From contig NZ_VDZU01000001.1 in NCBI RefSeq assembly GCF_007673525.1, forward strand, positions 2,056,177-2,120,176: 64,000 nt of DNA, written 5' to 3'. The translations under genes and the position numbers were made by a program. Position 1 is the first letter of the stretch. Each line of letters begins with the position of its first letter. The notes beneath the pieces were generated by a model that worked only from the letters and a program-made list of their open reading frames with translations, was not told where the DNA came from and ran no database searches. Source of the stretch: Fictibacillus phosphorivorans (GTDB lineage: Bacteria; Bacillota; Bacilli; Bacillales; Fictibacillaceae). Shown piece by piece: positions 36,766 to 48,162 of this stretch.

Positions 36766-38851
<2,086 letters not shown>

Positions 38852-38904
38852 CTGTATGAAGTTAACTCACATTATACGTTAAAGGACTGAAAAAGAAAAC
38901 CACT

Positions 38905-40323
38905 TTAAGCGACTTTACGATTTTTACTGTTTTTAGGCGTAAATCTATTGAAGACAGGATATACAAGGAAACCTAAGAAAAATAATCCGATTCCTAAAGT
39001 GAAAGTCTTCGCATCGGATGTTCCCGAGATGATTACCCAGCTGGAATAGATAAATGCTAATAAGGCAATCACTCCGTCTCTTACGCGTGATCCTTTTATC
39101 TCGTTATAAGTTTCTCCACTATAGACAAGCTTTAAAAAGTAAATGGAAGAGATCAAGTACGGAATTAAATATGCGAGCGTTGCTGAAGTAGTTAAGAATG
39201 TATAAGCTTCACCAATCGTACCTGATATCGTAGAGAAGATAAAAATTTGAGACATGATGTTGGTTACAGCTAATGCGTTCACTGGACTTCCGTTTTTATT
39301 CACTTTAGCAAAGATAGCGGGAAACACACCTGATTTGGCTGCTTGATATGGAACTTCTGAACTTAAGAGAATCCAGCCGATCGTTGAACCGAATAAAGAG
39401 ATAACAGCTAACAAACCCATTAAGGAAGCCCCCGTATTCCCAATCAGAACGGATAATACATCAACGAATGGTTTGTCTGAACTCATTAGAACTTCTCGTG
39501 GAAGAACATTCATCGTAAGTAGTGTTGTAATCATATAAATGCTTAATGCTATAAGCAGACCCACAATCGTTGCTTTTTTTACATCTCGTTGTGAAGAAGC
39601 TCTTCCGGATAAAACTACAGCTGATTCAATCCCAACAAAGGCCCATAATGTAGCAATGGCCGCCATATTGATCTGACTTCCAAGACCATGAGAGGTCCCT
39701 TCATTGTCTACAATTGGGAAGTATGCATCAGCAAAGATGGTTGACTCTACTGCGAAGAGTGCAGCCACAATAAATAACATAAATCCGATTACCTTAGAAG
39801 CAGTTGCAACAAAATTAAGTTTACCTGCTCCGTTCATGCTCTTTATTAGAATAAAATGTGTAAACCACAAAAGAACGGTGCACACTGCAAACGTAATAAA
39901 CTTACCTAACTGAATATCTTGATTAAGTACTGTTCCAATAACATTTGAACTTCTCATCATTGGGAAAAATGTTGATAAATATCCAGCAAAACTCGTGATG
40001 ATAGCAACGTTGCTGATCCAATTCGCGACCCAGTATCCCCACACCATGCTAAATCCTGCTACATTACCTGCTTTTGGATTGGAGAACAAAGCTCTAGCAT
40101 AACTTTGAGGACCTGCTGTTAATTCTGGTTTTCTTATGGCTAGTGACCCAAAAACTAACGCGATCATCAATACGCCAAATCCTGTAACTGCCCATGCCGC
40201 TGTAACGCCAATTGGACTAGCTGTTTGAGCTAATGTGTTCGGTAACATGAAGATTCCCGAGCCTACCATGTTTCCAACGACAAATGCAGTTAGCAGCCAC
40301 ACGCTCCAATTATTACTTTTCAT
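38905..40323 (-). CDS. APC-family amino acid permease, probably for lysine
   Basis: 472 residues, about 12-13 transmembrane helices, basic amino acid/polyamine antiporter (APA) group of the APC superfamily. The N-terminal GNMVGSGIFMLPNTLAQTASPIG and central IATLWAFVGIESAVVLSGRA motifs are typical of YvsH/LysP/ArcD-like proteins. A lysine riboswitch stands directly before it, which argues for lysine as the main substrate (inference from regulation). The start is ATG 40323 with AGGAGG 10 bases upstream. It lies next to the purine operon without functional link. Confidence 0.9.
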   Translation of the reverse strand: MKSNNWSVWLLTAFVVGNMVGSGIFMLPNTLAQTASPIGVTAAWAVTGFGVLMIALVFGSLAIRKPELTAGPQSYARALFSNPKAGNVAGFSMVWGYWVANWISNVAIITSFAGYLSTFFPMMRSSNVIGTVLNQDIQLGKFITFAVCTVLLWFTHFILIKSMNGAGKLNFVATASKVIGFMLFIVAALFAVESTIFADAYFPIVDNEGTSHGLGSQINMAAIATLWAFVGIESAVVLSGRASSQRDVKKATIVGLLIALSIYMITTLLTMNVLPREVLMSSDKPFVDVLSVLIGNTGASLMGLLAVISLFGSTIGWILLSSEVPYQAAKSGVFPAIFAKVNKNGSPVNALAVTNIMSQIFIFSTISGTIGEAYTFLTTSATLAYLIPYLISSIYFLKLVYSGETYNEIKGSRVRDGVIALLAFIYSSWVIISGTSDAKTFTLGIGLFFLGFLVYPVFNRFTPKNSKNRKVA

Positions 40324-40362
40324 GATGTAAGTACCTCCTGTTGATAAAAGCCAATAAAAAAA

Positions 40363-40593
40363 CACGTATGGAAACGCCCATACGTGAATATAATCAGCAT
40401 CCTCCTAAAATCTCTCATAGCTCAACGCAGAAAGTTCTGCGACAGTTCTGCACTTGTTCAATGCAGCCCCAATAGGTTGTTACGTGGATATCAACCCATT
40501 TCGGCATCAATTCCTTTTAAACTGTTGTCAAAAGCACCACTTGCCTCTAACAGTTCTACTCATAATTCATGCGACCTCTACCTCACAGAGATT
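40363..40593 (-). promoter_or_regulatory. Lysine riboswitch (L-box) and terminator of the permease gene
   Basis: Aptamer 40409-40593 on the minus strand. P1 is AATCTCT/AGAGATT, and GTGAGGTAGAGGTCGCATG, GAGTAGAACTGTTAGAGGC and GGAATTGATGCCGAAATGGG match the L-box core. The terminator is CACGTATGG/CCATACGTG (40363-40386) with a T run, ending about 33 bases before the start codon. Lysine should stop transcription. Confidence 0.92.
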
Positions 40594-40675
40594 AATGTGA
40601 GGACTTTTATTTAATTAATTTATTGTAACGTTTTGTAGATTAACAGATTGTTCTTTGTGCGTCAATGTTTATCCA

Positions 40676-41392
40676 TTATTTATAATCTGAACTATGCCGG
40701 ATGGTTTCGTAAACTCTTTTGCCGATTAATGCGTATCCTTTTTCGTTAGGGTGAAGTTTGTCAGAGAAATAATCGCGTTTATTCTTGTCGATGAAGAGGT
40801 CATCCGTGCGTATAAAAGCCGTGTTTTTATTTTTCTTTGTCACTTCAATCGTGGATCGATTCCAATTTGATACAGCCTTGTTGACAACAGCCATATCACT
40901 CCATTCAGCTTTAGGGTTATAGATCCCTAATATATAGATGGTCTTCGGATTTTCTTTATTTTGTACCTGTTGTATGATCTGGTTCAGGTTCTCCTTATAG
41001 ATTTCCTCGTTTGCTGCAAGCTCTTCTTTGTTGAATTTCGTTAATAGATCTGTGCTCTTCAGAAAATCATTCGTTCCAATATTGATGAAAATCACATCAG
41101 AACTTTCAGCTGTCTTTGCTATCTCAGGATTTTCCAACCGCTTACGTAAGTCTGTGCTTGTATCATTCGGAACTCCAAAGTCATGTACAACAAGATGTTT
41201 GTTTAAATCCTCTTCATACCGATCTTCAACATCTCCTATATACCCATTATCTTTTGTATCACCTAATCCGTATGCGAGTGAATCTCCAAGAGCAGTAACT
41301 TCCATTTCTTTGGAATTAAAGGAGTAAACTCCAAAAACAACGCCTAACACAATGATGATACACGCTGCTATTATCAATGATATTTTCTTCAT
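40676..41392 (-). CDS. SGNH/GDSL-family hydrolase, membrane-anchored
   Basis: 238 residues. An N-terminal hydrophobic helix (about residues 4-23) acts as signal anchor. SGNH blocks: ALGDSLAYGLGD (block I, nucleophile Ser), the block III region NIGTNDFLKS with Gly and Asn, and DKLHPNEKGY (block V Asp and His). Such extracellular enzymes are lipases, esterases or glycan deacylases. YpmR-like proteins of bacilli look similar. No partner gene. Start ATG with GGAGG upstream. Confidence 0.87.
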   Translation of the reverse strand: MKKISLIIAACIIIVLGVVFGVYSFNSKEMEVTALGDSLAYGLGDTKDNGYIGDVEDRYEEDLNKHLVVHDFGVPNDTSTDLRKRLENPEIAKTAESSDVIFINIGTNDFLKSTDLLTKFNKEELAANEEIYKENLNQIIQQVQNKENPKTIYILGIYNPKAEWSDMAVVNKAVSNWNRSTIEVTKKNKNTAFIRTDDLFIDKNKRDYFSDKLHPNEKGYALIGKRVYETIRHSSDYK

Positions 41393-41540
41393 GTTCTACC
41401 TCCGACTTTCTAGTTGTTTATTCTAAGTATGTATCAGGGGGAAATTCTTTAGACCCTTAAGCATTATTGGTATTCATACCTGTTTTGGTTAGCTTTTAAA
41501 CAAAAGATGGTTACACATGTTGAAAATCTGGTCAAAAAAA

Positions 41541-41567
41541 AGACAACAGAAATAGCTCATGTTGTCT
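41541..41567 (-). terminator. Terminator of the srtD operon
   Basis: AGACAAC/GTTGTCT stem followed by a T run on the minus strand, 8 bases after the sortase stop. Confidence 0.75.
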
Positions 41568-41574
41568 AAGTAGA

Positions 41575-42195
41575 TTATGTTAATTTTTGTGATATCAAGT
41601 CAGCTACAAGAATATAACGCTCAGGTGATGCACCTATAAAATCAAATGGATAACATGTGGATACAGTTAATGTTGCTCTCGGTTTAGGTACGATGACGGT
41701 CCTGTCATCTTTATCAACAATGCGCACATGTTTAATTCTATAAGTAAAGGTACCTGCTGACGTTTCTACGATCAACTTGTCACCCTTTCCTACTTCACCT
41801 AACTTGCGGAAAACAGTATCTCGATGTCCTGAAAGAACCGAATTATCCTGTTCTCCTGGTAAGACACTTTTTTCAAAATGACCTACACCCCTTTCTAACT
41901 CCTCTTCATCCGTTCCATGAAAAATAGGGAGTGTAGCATTTAATTTTGGTATAAGCAATTTCCCGATATTCTCACCTTTATTTGGTCTTTTCGAATAAAG
42001 GGATTCTTGATTTAAGTTTTCTTGCTGTCTTGAGGGTTTTTCCACACTCTTTACAATCTTTGTCTGACCAGTCTGAAAGAGCAAATACCCTTTTATAAAT
42101 GTATAAGCATTTGTTGTACTAAACCAAACACCGAGTAAAATTAAAACAAAAGAAAAGATCAGAAGTATCTTACGAATGCTACCTCTACTTCTCAT
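41575..42195 (-). CDS. srtD: Class D sortase
   Basis: 206 residues. Membrane-anchored transpeptidase: N-terminal helix at about residues 9-27 and an extracellular sortase barrel. Catalytic residues are His124 (LSGHRDTVF), Cys181 (TLTVSTC) and Arg193 (SPERY). It cleaves sorting signals between Thr and Ala, and joins the protein to the wall. Its start codon shares one base with the stop of the upstream gene, whose product carries an LPKTA signal, so enzyme and substrate are coupled in one transcript. Confidence 0.93.
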   Translation of the reverse strand: MRSRGSIRKILLIFSFVLILLGVWFSTTNAYTFIKGYLLFQTGQTKIVKSVEKPSRQQENLNQESLYSKRPNKGENIGKLLIPKLNATLPIFHGTDEEELERGVGHFEKSVLPGEQDNSVLSGHRDTVFRKLGEVGKGDKLIVETSAGTFTYRIKHVRIVDKDDRTVIVPKPRATLTVSTCYPFDFIGASPERYILVADLISQKLT

Positions 42196-43529
42196 TAGAT
42201 TCCTTTGACGCGAAATCTTCTAAATAGGTATATGCCTGCCGCTAAAACAACTAATCCATATAAGGAGTACTCTAAATGGTTTGTAGCGGTTTTAGGAAGT
42301 TTTCCGCCTTTCACTGTTTTTACAGGTGGACTCGATTTCGTCGGTGCTGCAGAAACAATCTTTTCAACTTCTTGAATATCTTTTCCTGTTTCTTGTATCA
42401 GTTCAGATCCAAACATTTCGGCTGTAATGCGGATATCTGCTAATAGTTTTCCATTCAAATTGTATACTTCCATGATAAGATCATTTCCATTTGTCGTTTC
42501 CATCTTCATTAATGCATCCATTGAAACAGGTTGTTTTTGTCCATCAACAACTAGATAATACTTTGTCTCAAGTTGTAATAGTTGTTTCATCTCAGAAAAG
42601 ATGGAAAGAAGTTCAGCAACTTGTTCGGAAGTAAGTTCGTCTGCTGTTTCAAAATCTTCAAACGCCATCATTCTTTCCGCAAGAGTCATCATCTGATCAA
42701 GGAACGCTGGATCCTCCCAATTCAGAGTCTCCATATGAGCCAATAGATTTTCTATTTCTGTTTCTGTTAAATCAATCTCTGTAAATAGATCCTCGATATC
42801 ATCACCCATATAGTCATCGCCATTTATATAAAAATCAACGGCTCCTTCAAGATCTTCAATGTATTCATAGTTTTCTCTCGAATCATCATTTTCTTTTAAT
42901 AAAGCATCCAGTTCCGCAAGGGAAGCTAGGTTGTAATCTTTTAATAGCTGTTGAAGGTTTTCATCATTAATTAGAGTTCCTTCCCAGTCATCTCCATTAA
43001 TATAATAATCAACCGACCATTCCAGGTGTTCGATATATTCATAGTTTTCACGTGAATCATCGTTTTCTTTTAATAAAGCATCCAGTTCTTCAATGGATTT
43101 TAAATCATAATCACTTAATAATTTTTGAAGGTTTTTATCGTCTATAGGTGTGCCGATCATAAAATCAACTTCGTCGAACAATTCCTCTTCAAAAATAATG
43201 TAAGTTCCATCAAGAACATCTTGTCCTTCCTCAATAGATCCATATTCCACAAGAAGTTCATTAAGTCTATCGCGGCTGATATCAAACTCTTTTAACACAG
43301 ATTGAACACCTCTTTCTGATAGAGGCGTACCAAGTTCATCTACCGATTCAAAATCTCTTAGTGTCCAATCTTTGCTGTTTAAATAAGCAACAAAATCCTT
43401 GGAATTCCACCCAATCTCTTGTAAGAACGCTTTATACTCTTTGTCGTTTGCATTAATCGCAAACGCTGACAATGGCAAAATGCCGAGGCTAATTGTGATA
43501 GCCAATAAGAAAGTTACAACCTTTTTCAT
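42195..43529 (-). CDS. Processed acidic surface protein with LPXTA sorting signal
   Basis: 444 residues. Signal peptide at residues 1-24 (ends SAFA). The mature part is very acidic. A unit of about 60 residues is duplicated: LDALLKENDDSRENYEYIE occurs twice, each followed by YYINGDD or FYINGDD. The C-terminus has LPKTA at 411-415, then a membrane helix and the positive tail RRFRVKGI. This matches the acidic LPXTA family paired with class D sortases. The role in the cell is not known. Many aspartates suggest calcium or cation binding (inference). Confidence 0.88.
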   Translation of the reverse strand: MKKVVTFLLAITISLGILPLSAFAINANDKEYKAFLQEIGWNSKDFVAYLNSKDWTLRDFESVDELGTPLSERGVQSVLKEFDISRDRLNELLVEYGSIEEGQDVLDGTYIIFEEELFDEVDFMIGTPIDDKNLQKLLSDYDLKSIEELDALLKENDDSRENYEYIEHLEWSVDYYINGDDWEGTLINDENLQQLLKDYNLASLAELDALLKENDDSRENYEYIEDLEGAVDFYINGDDYMGDDIEDLFTEIDLTETEIENLLAHMETLNWEDPAFLDQMMTLAERMMAFEDFETADELTSEQVAELLSIFSEMKQLLQLETKYYLVVDGQKQPVSMDALMKMETTNGNDLIMEVYNLNGKLLADIRITAEMFGSELIQETGKDIQEVEKIVSAAPTKSSPPVKTVKGGKLPKTATNHLEYSLYGLVVLAAGIYLFRRFRVKGI

Positions 43530-43782
43530 CCCTGACCCCCAGAAAACTTGTTTAATATAATTTCTAGAAAATTATACTGCCAAAATCTTCTTTTGCATAC
43601 AAGTTTTTTTATTTAATAGGGGAATCTAGTGTTATCTATTTTTTCAATTATAAATTCCTTAATATTGTTAGTGTTTCCAACTAAAATAGAATGTTCATGA
43701 TTTCTTCATTGTAAATACCGTCAACTTTGTTTACGATAAAAGTAACTTCTTTTTATTTAGTAAAAATTCTACGAGGTGAACA

Positions 43783-44502
43783 ATGGGTAAACAAAAAAAG
43801 AATAAGGCTTATGTAAACAGCTCAAAGAAAAAGAACAACTCTTCTCCTGTTTGGCTTTTTTGGACGATTGGTATTCTGACTCTTGGATTGATTGTTTTTC
43901 TGTTCAGCGGTGCACTTGATAATAATGATACGTCCACAGCAGAAATTTCCTATGAAAACCAGCCTTACTTAGGTGAGAAAGATGCCGCTGTTAATATTAT
44001 TGAGTTTGGAGATTACAAGTGTCCTGCATGTAAGAACTTTAATGAGTCATTCTTCCCGCTTATTGACAAAGAACTGATTCAAACAGGTAAGGTGAAATTC
44101 TATTTCTTAAACTATCCGTTTATTAATGTAGATTCAGAACGATCTGCTATTTTTGGAGAAACCGTCTATAAAGAGTTAGGAAATGAAACGTTTTGGGAGT
44201 TTCATAAAACGCTATACGAAAAGCAGCCCGACGATCAAAGTCTAGAACGACAAGATATTTTTACCGAGAAATTCTTAACAGAAACACTTGGTGAAGTGAC
44301 TTCAGATGAAGATGTTAAGAAAGTAACCGAAACATGGAAGAACAAGGATAATGAAAAAGCATTAAAAACAGATGAAACACTTGTAAGTGAACTTGGTGTA
44401 ACTAGCACACCTACATTGTTTGTTAATGGTAAAAAGTTTGAAGGTACATCTTTAGAAGATTTAAAGGAAATGGTTGATGATGCTGCGAAGGAGAGTAAGT
44501 AA
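43783..44502 (+). CDS. bdbD: Thiol-disulfide oxidoreductase (BdbD/DsbA type)
   Basis: 239 residues. After a basic start, a transmembrane anchor (about residues 23-43), then an extracellular thioredoxin/DsbA domain with the active site CPAC in GDYKCPACKNFN near residue 85 and the cis-Pro loop TSTPTLFVNG. It introduces disulfides into exported proteins. bdbC follows 2 bases later, the usual DsbA/DsbB pairing. Confidence 0.93.
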   Translation: MGKQKKNKAYVNSSKKKNNSSPVWLFWTIGILTLGLIVFLFSGALDNNDTSTAEISYENQPYLGEKDAAVNIIEFGDYKCPACKNFNESFFPLIDKELIQTGKVKFYFLNYPFINVDSERSAIFGETVYKELGNETFWEFHKTLYEKQPDDQSLERQDIFTEKFLTETLGEVTSDEDVKKVTETWKNKDNEKALKTDETLVSELGVTSTPTLFVNGKKFEGTSLEDLKEMVDDAAKESK

Positions 44503-44504
44503 AG

Positions 44505-44912
44505 GTGGGTAATAAACCTTTGTTGATCGCTTGGATAACATCAATCGTTTCCTTGGTAGGAAGTCTATTTTTTAGTGAAGTCATGAAGTTCGTGCCATGT
44601 AATTTTTGCTGGTATCAAAGGATATTGATGTATCCGTTAGTAATTGTGCTAGGTGTTGCTTTTTATCAACAAGATCATAAAGTCACACGATATGTCCTTC
44701 CTCTATCCTTTCTGGGCATCATCGTTTCTGGCTATCATTATGCTCTTCAAAAAATACCTGCATTAAAGGCTTTTGAGGTATGTACATCAGGTGTTCCATG
44801 TTCAGGTCAGTATATCAACTGGCTAGGATTCATTACGATTCCACTTCTTGCGTTCGTTGGATTTATGATTATTACGATCTGTATGTTATGGATGAGAAAG
44901 CAATCGAATTAA
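44505..44912 (+). CDS. bdbC: Disulfide bond formation protein (DsbB/BdbC family)
   Basis: 135 residues, four transmembrane helices. It reoxidises BdbD and passes electrons to menaquinone. The CxxC is in CNFCWYQRILMYP (first loop), and the second cysteine pair is CTSGVPC with CSGQYINWLGF. GTG start at 44505 immediately after bdbD, with AGGAG 11 bases upstream inside bdbD, so translation is coupled. The last codons form part of a terminator. Confidence 0.93.
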   Translation: MGNKPLLIAWITSIVSLVGSLFFSEVMKFVPCNFCWYQRILMYPLVIVLGVAFYQQDHKVTRYVLPLSFLGIIVSGYHYALQKIPALKAFEVCTSGVPCSGQYINWLGFITIPLLAFVGFMIITICMLWMRKQSN

Positions 44913-44923
44913 TCGGTTGCTTT
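44899..44923 (+). terminator. Terminator of bdbD-bdbC, overlapping the bdbC stop
   Basis: AAGCAATCGA/TCGGTTGCTT stem (one G-U-type mismatch), then a T run. Confidence 0.75.
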
Positions 44924-44949
44924 TTCTTTTGCTCTGACTATAAAAAAGA

Positions 44950-44973
44950 GCCTGTCCAATAAAAAGGACCGGC
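44950..44973 (-). terminator. Terminator of yeeI
   Basis: GCCGGTCC/GGACAGGC stem (one mismatch) followed by TCTTTTTT on the minus strand. Confidence 0.75.
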
Positions 44974-44990
44974 CCATCACTTGAATAGAA

Positions 44991-45707
44991 TTATTTTAGA
45001 TCTACGTTATGATACACTTGCTGCACGTCTTCTAAATCTTCTAAAGCATCGATTAATTTCTCAAACTGAACCTGTGATTCTTCAGTGAGTTCCACATCGT
45101 TTTGTGCAAGCATCGTAAGTTCTGCAACAGAAAACTCTGTAATCTCTGCATTCTTAAACGCTTCTTGTACAGCATGAAACTGATCAGGTTCAGCGTATAC
45201 GATAACAGATTCATCTTCTTCGATTACATCACGAACATCTAGATCTGCTTCCATCAACAATTCCAATACATCATCAGCTGACTTTCCTTCTAAACCAATT
45301 ACAGCGGTTGCATCGAACATGTATGATACTGCACCAGAAACACCCATGTTCCCATTATTTTTATTAAAAGCAGAACGAACTTCCGCTACTGTACGATTTA
45401 CATTATTCGTTAAGGTATCCACAATAATCATCGATCCGTTCGGACCAAAACCTTCATAACGAAGCTCGTCGTAGTTCTCGTCTGAACCGCCTTTTGCTTT
45501 TTCAATCGCACGGTCGATGATGTTCTTAGGTACGCTATATGTTTTTGCTCGTTCTAAAACAACTTTTAATGACTGATTAGATTCCGGATCAGGCTCACCC
45601 TGTTTTGCAGCCACATAGATCTCACGACCAAACTTAGCGTAAATTCGGCTAGTATTTGCGTCTTTTGATGCCTTTTTCTCTTTAATATTATTCCATTTAC
45701 GTCCCAT
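44991..45707 (-). CDS. yeeI: YebC/PmpR family protein
   Basis: 238 residues. [33 protein letters not shown] is near identical to what I recall of Bacillus subtilis Yee[25 protein letters not shown] is the family core. YebC proteins were long called transcriptional regulators; recent work on the family points to helping ribosomes through difficult (for example proline-rich) sequences. The start is ATG 45707; a GTG 9 bases earlier lacks a spaced ribosome site. Monocistronic. Confidence 0.93.
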   Translation of the reverse strand: MGRKWNNIKEKKASKDANTSRIYAKFGREIYVAAKQGEPDPESNQSLKVVLERAKTYSVPKNIIDRAIEKAKGGSDENYDELRYEGFGPNGSMIIVDTLTNNVNRTVAEVRSAFNKNNGNMGVSGAVSYMFDATAVIGLEGKSADDVLELLMEADLDVRDVIEEDESVIVYAEPDQFHAVQEAFKNAEITEFSVAELTMLAQNDVELTEESQVQFEKLIDALEDLEDVQQVYHNVDLK

Positions 45708-45823
45708 ATTGCTCACTCTCTTTCAACTATAAATCTATGTAGAACATTATACATCAACTTAACTAATATTTAGTAGTATAAGAATTAAAACGAAAAGCAA
45801 CCCGGTAAACAGGCCGCTTTTAT

Positions 45824-46513
45824 CTATTGTCCATATTTGTAGATTCTCTCTGGTCTGCCTACACCTCCATAAGTGATGTCTGCTTTTGCTTTTTGTTCTG
45901 AAACGAGATATTCCAGGTATCGCCTTGCTGTTGTTCGGCTAACTCCGGTACGCTGTCCGAGGTCTTCTGCAGTAAAGCCTTTTTTGTGCTGCATCAATAT
46001 GGTCAATAACTTTTCTAGTGTAATAGGATCTATCCCTTTTGGAAGTAAGAATGGTTCAATCTCAGCCTTTTCACGTTTTAACAAAGAATCGATTATGTTT
46101 TGATTGATTTCTTTATCCGCTGACAGTTGTGTGATAGATTGCTTATAATCGTTAAATTGCAATAAAGTATCTTTAAACCGCTGAAAGATTACGGGCTTTA
46201 CTATATAATCAAAAATACCATCCTCTAGAGCGTGTTTTAAGGTTTTCACCTCGGTTGCAGCTGTTACCATGATGACTTCCATTCCCCGAAATTCACTTCG
46301 AATCCACCTTAGCAGGTCGAGTCCATTCATATCTGGAAAATATATATCTAAGATAACTAAATCAGGTTTTAATATGGAAATCTGTTCTTTTGCTTCTTCC
46401 TCGTTTAATGCAATGCCACATACAGAAAAGCCTTCTACTTTTTCAACAAATTTTCGGTTGATCTCAGCAATACGAATGTCGTCTTCTACGATAAAAACTT
46501 CCCATGAGCTCAT
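45824..46513 (-). CDS. CitT/DcuR-type response regulator
   Basis: 229 residues. Receiver domain with Asp10-Asp11 and phosphoacceptor Asp56 (LVILDIYFPDMNG). A helix-turn-helix lies at the C-terminus (KGFTAEDLGQRTGVSRTTARRYLEYL). This is the CitB/DcuR class that pairs with periplasm-sensing kinases for citrate, malate or fumarate. It is cotranscribed with the kinase 12 bases upstream and with the tctCBA transporter, which is its likely target. No binding site was identified. Confidence 0.92.
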   Translation of the reverse strand: MSSWEVFIVEDDIRIAEINRKFVEKVEGFSVCGIALNEEEAKEQISILKPDLVILDIYFPDMNGLDLLRWIRSEFRGMEVIMVTAATEVKTLKHALEDGIFDYIVKPVIFQRFKDTLLQFNDYKQSITQLSADKEINQNIIDSLLKREKAEIEPFLLPKGIDPITLEKLLTILMQHKKGFTAEDLGQRTGVSRTTARRYLEYLVSEQKAKADITYGGVGRPERIYKYGQ

Positions 46514-46525
46514 GATGTCTATCCT

Positions 46526-48097
46526 CTATTCTTTCGGGATTATAACAGTGAAAAGCGTTGTGTCTGCTTTTGTTCTCTCATAAAATATTTGACCGTTTAA
46601 TACTTCTACAGCTTGTTTGATCAGAAATAAACCGTATCCACGATCTTGTCCTTTTGTAGAGAATCCCTTTTTATATAACATATTAGCGATATTTTCAGGA
46701 ATTCCTCCTCCATTATCTTCAACTTCAATGATCAGCTGTTCTCCAAAATCAGAAAGACTGATTTTTACTATTGGGTCATGCGCTCTCGACTCCATTACTG
46801 CATCCATTGCATTGTCTACTAAATTTCCAATAATGGTAACAAGTAATTGTCTGTCCATCGAGTCAGGTATATCTTTTAAATGACTGGCAGAATCAATTGC
46901 AAAGGCAACTCTCAGTTCGTTCGAACGATTAAACTTACCGATTAACAAACCGCCTATATAAGGATCAGAAATATGATCCATGATAAATTGTGTAAAGTAT
47001 TGATGAACATTTGACTCTTTCGTAATAATGTCTTGTGCCTCTTGATAAGAACCTAACTGAATCAGACCTGAAATTAAATACAGTTTATTTGAGAATTCAT
47101 GAGTTTGAGCTCTTAAGCCCTCACTATAGCTTTTAACTTGGGCGAGTTCCTCATTTAATCGATAAAGCTCATCTCTGTTTCTAAATGTTGCGACAGCACC
47201 TATTACTTGGTCATGATTATCTAATATAGGAATTCGATTTGCGATAACTTTCGTGTTTCCGAGTTTCATCTGTTCGTCAAATTCATTTTGACCAGAAGCA
47301 ATGACATCAAGTAATCTTGTATTCGGAATGGCTCTTAACACATTTTTCCCGATTAAATTTTCACTTCCAGTTTCAAGCATCTGAAGAGCAGTATGATTTG
47401 CGAGTGTTATTTCACCTTCCCGATTAACAGCGATCACCCCTTCTCTAATCGCTTCTAAGATCGCGCTTTTTTCTTTGTATAACAATCCGATCTCTTTTGG
47501 TTCTAATCCATGGGTGGCTCTTTTTACTCCTTTTGCAATCATTACAGAACCGAGTGTTCCTAGCAGCAAAGTAATGGTACCTATAATGATAATCTTTAAT
47601 TTATACGGCCAAATATCCTCTTTGATCTGATCGGTAAGAAAACCCACTGAAACTAATCCAATGATTTCGCCATCATTATTTCTAATAGGTGATTTTCCTC
47701 GCACTGCTGGACCAAGAGAACCTGTTGCTTCAGTTATACTCGGTTCACCTGATAAGGCTTTTTGGTTGTCACCACCTACCATTTTCTTTCCAATTCGTTC
47801 TTTAATGGGGTGTGAATAACGAACACCTTCTTTGTTTCCAACTACGATGTAATGAGCTCCCGTTTTCTTTCTAACCTTTTCTGCATAAGGCTGAATCGAT
47901 TTTGAGGGATCATCACTTTCAAACGCATCAATAACAAGCGGGTTGTTACTTACCGCATAAGAAACACTTAGTGCCCTTTCCCCAATTTGACTCTTCATCG
48001 TGTCTTCGAACATATTTTGAAAGATAACCGCTAATGTGGCAATAACTATAAAGATTAGGGAACAGCTGATGAGAATTAATTTTGTTTGCAGTTTCAT
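46526..48097 (-). CDS. CitS/DcuS-type sensor histidine kinase
   Basis: 523 residues. TM1 at about 7-27 and TM2 at about 172-194 enclose an extracellular PAS-like sensor (CitA/DcuS fold, ending near ...LVSVGF). A cytoplasmic PAS domain follows (AIREGVIAVNREGEITLANHTA). The phosphorylated His is in the family motif RAQTHEFSNKLYLISGLIQLG, and the ATPase has N (GNLVDNAMDA) and G boxes (VEDNGGGIP, GYGLFLIK). Ligand probably a di- or tricarboxylate. A terminator hairpin separates it from tctA, so it is made at lower level than the transporter. Confidence 0.93.
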   Translation of the reverse strand: MKLQTKLILISCSLIFIVIATLAVIFQNMFEDTMKSQIGERALSVSYAVSNNPLVIDAFESDDPSKSIQPYAEKVRKKTGAHYIVVGNKEGVRYSHPIKERIGKKMVGGDNQKALSGEPSITEATGSLGPAVRGKSPIRNNDGEIIGLVSVGFLTDQIKEDIWPYKLKIIIIGTITLLLGTLGSVMIAKGVKRATHGLEPKEIGLLYKEKSAILEAIREGVIAVNREGEITLANHTALQMLETGSENLIGKNVLRAIPNTRLLDVIASGQNEFDEQMKLGNTKVIANRIPILDNHDQVIGAVATFRNRDELYRLNEELAQVKSYSEGLRAQTHEFSNKLYLISGLIQLGSYQEAQDIITKESNVHQYFTQFIMDHISDPYIGGLLIGKFNRSNELRVAFAIDSASHLKDIPDSMDRQLLVTIIGNLVDNAMDAVMESRAHDPIVKISLSDFGEQLIIEVEDNGGGIPENIANMLYKKGFSTKGQDRGYGLFLIKQAVEVLNGQIFYERTKADTTLFTVIIPKE

Positions 48098-48120
48098 AGT
48101 TTCCCTCCGTAAAAATAGAA

Positions 48121-48146
48121 AAGACTTTCTCAGAATAGAAAGTCTT
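48121..48146 (-). terminator. Internal terminator between tctA and the kinase gene
   Basis: AAGACTTTCT/AGAAAGTCTT, a perfect 10-bp stem with a T run, lies 17 bases after the tctA stop and just before the kinase ribosome site. Part of the transcript must read through. Confidence 0.8.
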
Positions 48147-48162
48147 CTCTACCTCTCTTCTT

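Noticed and set aside
45797..45825. Possible terminator after the CitT-type regulator
   Set aside because: The AAAAGC/GCTTTT arms have an internal mismatched region; too weak to call.
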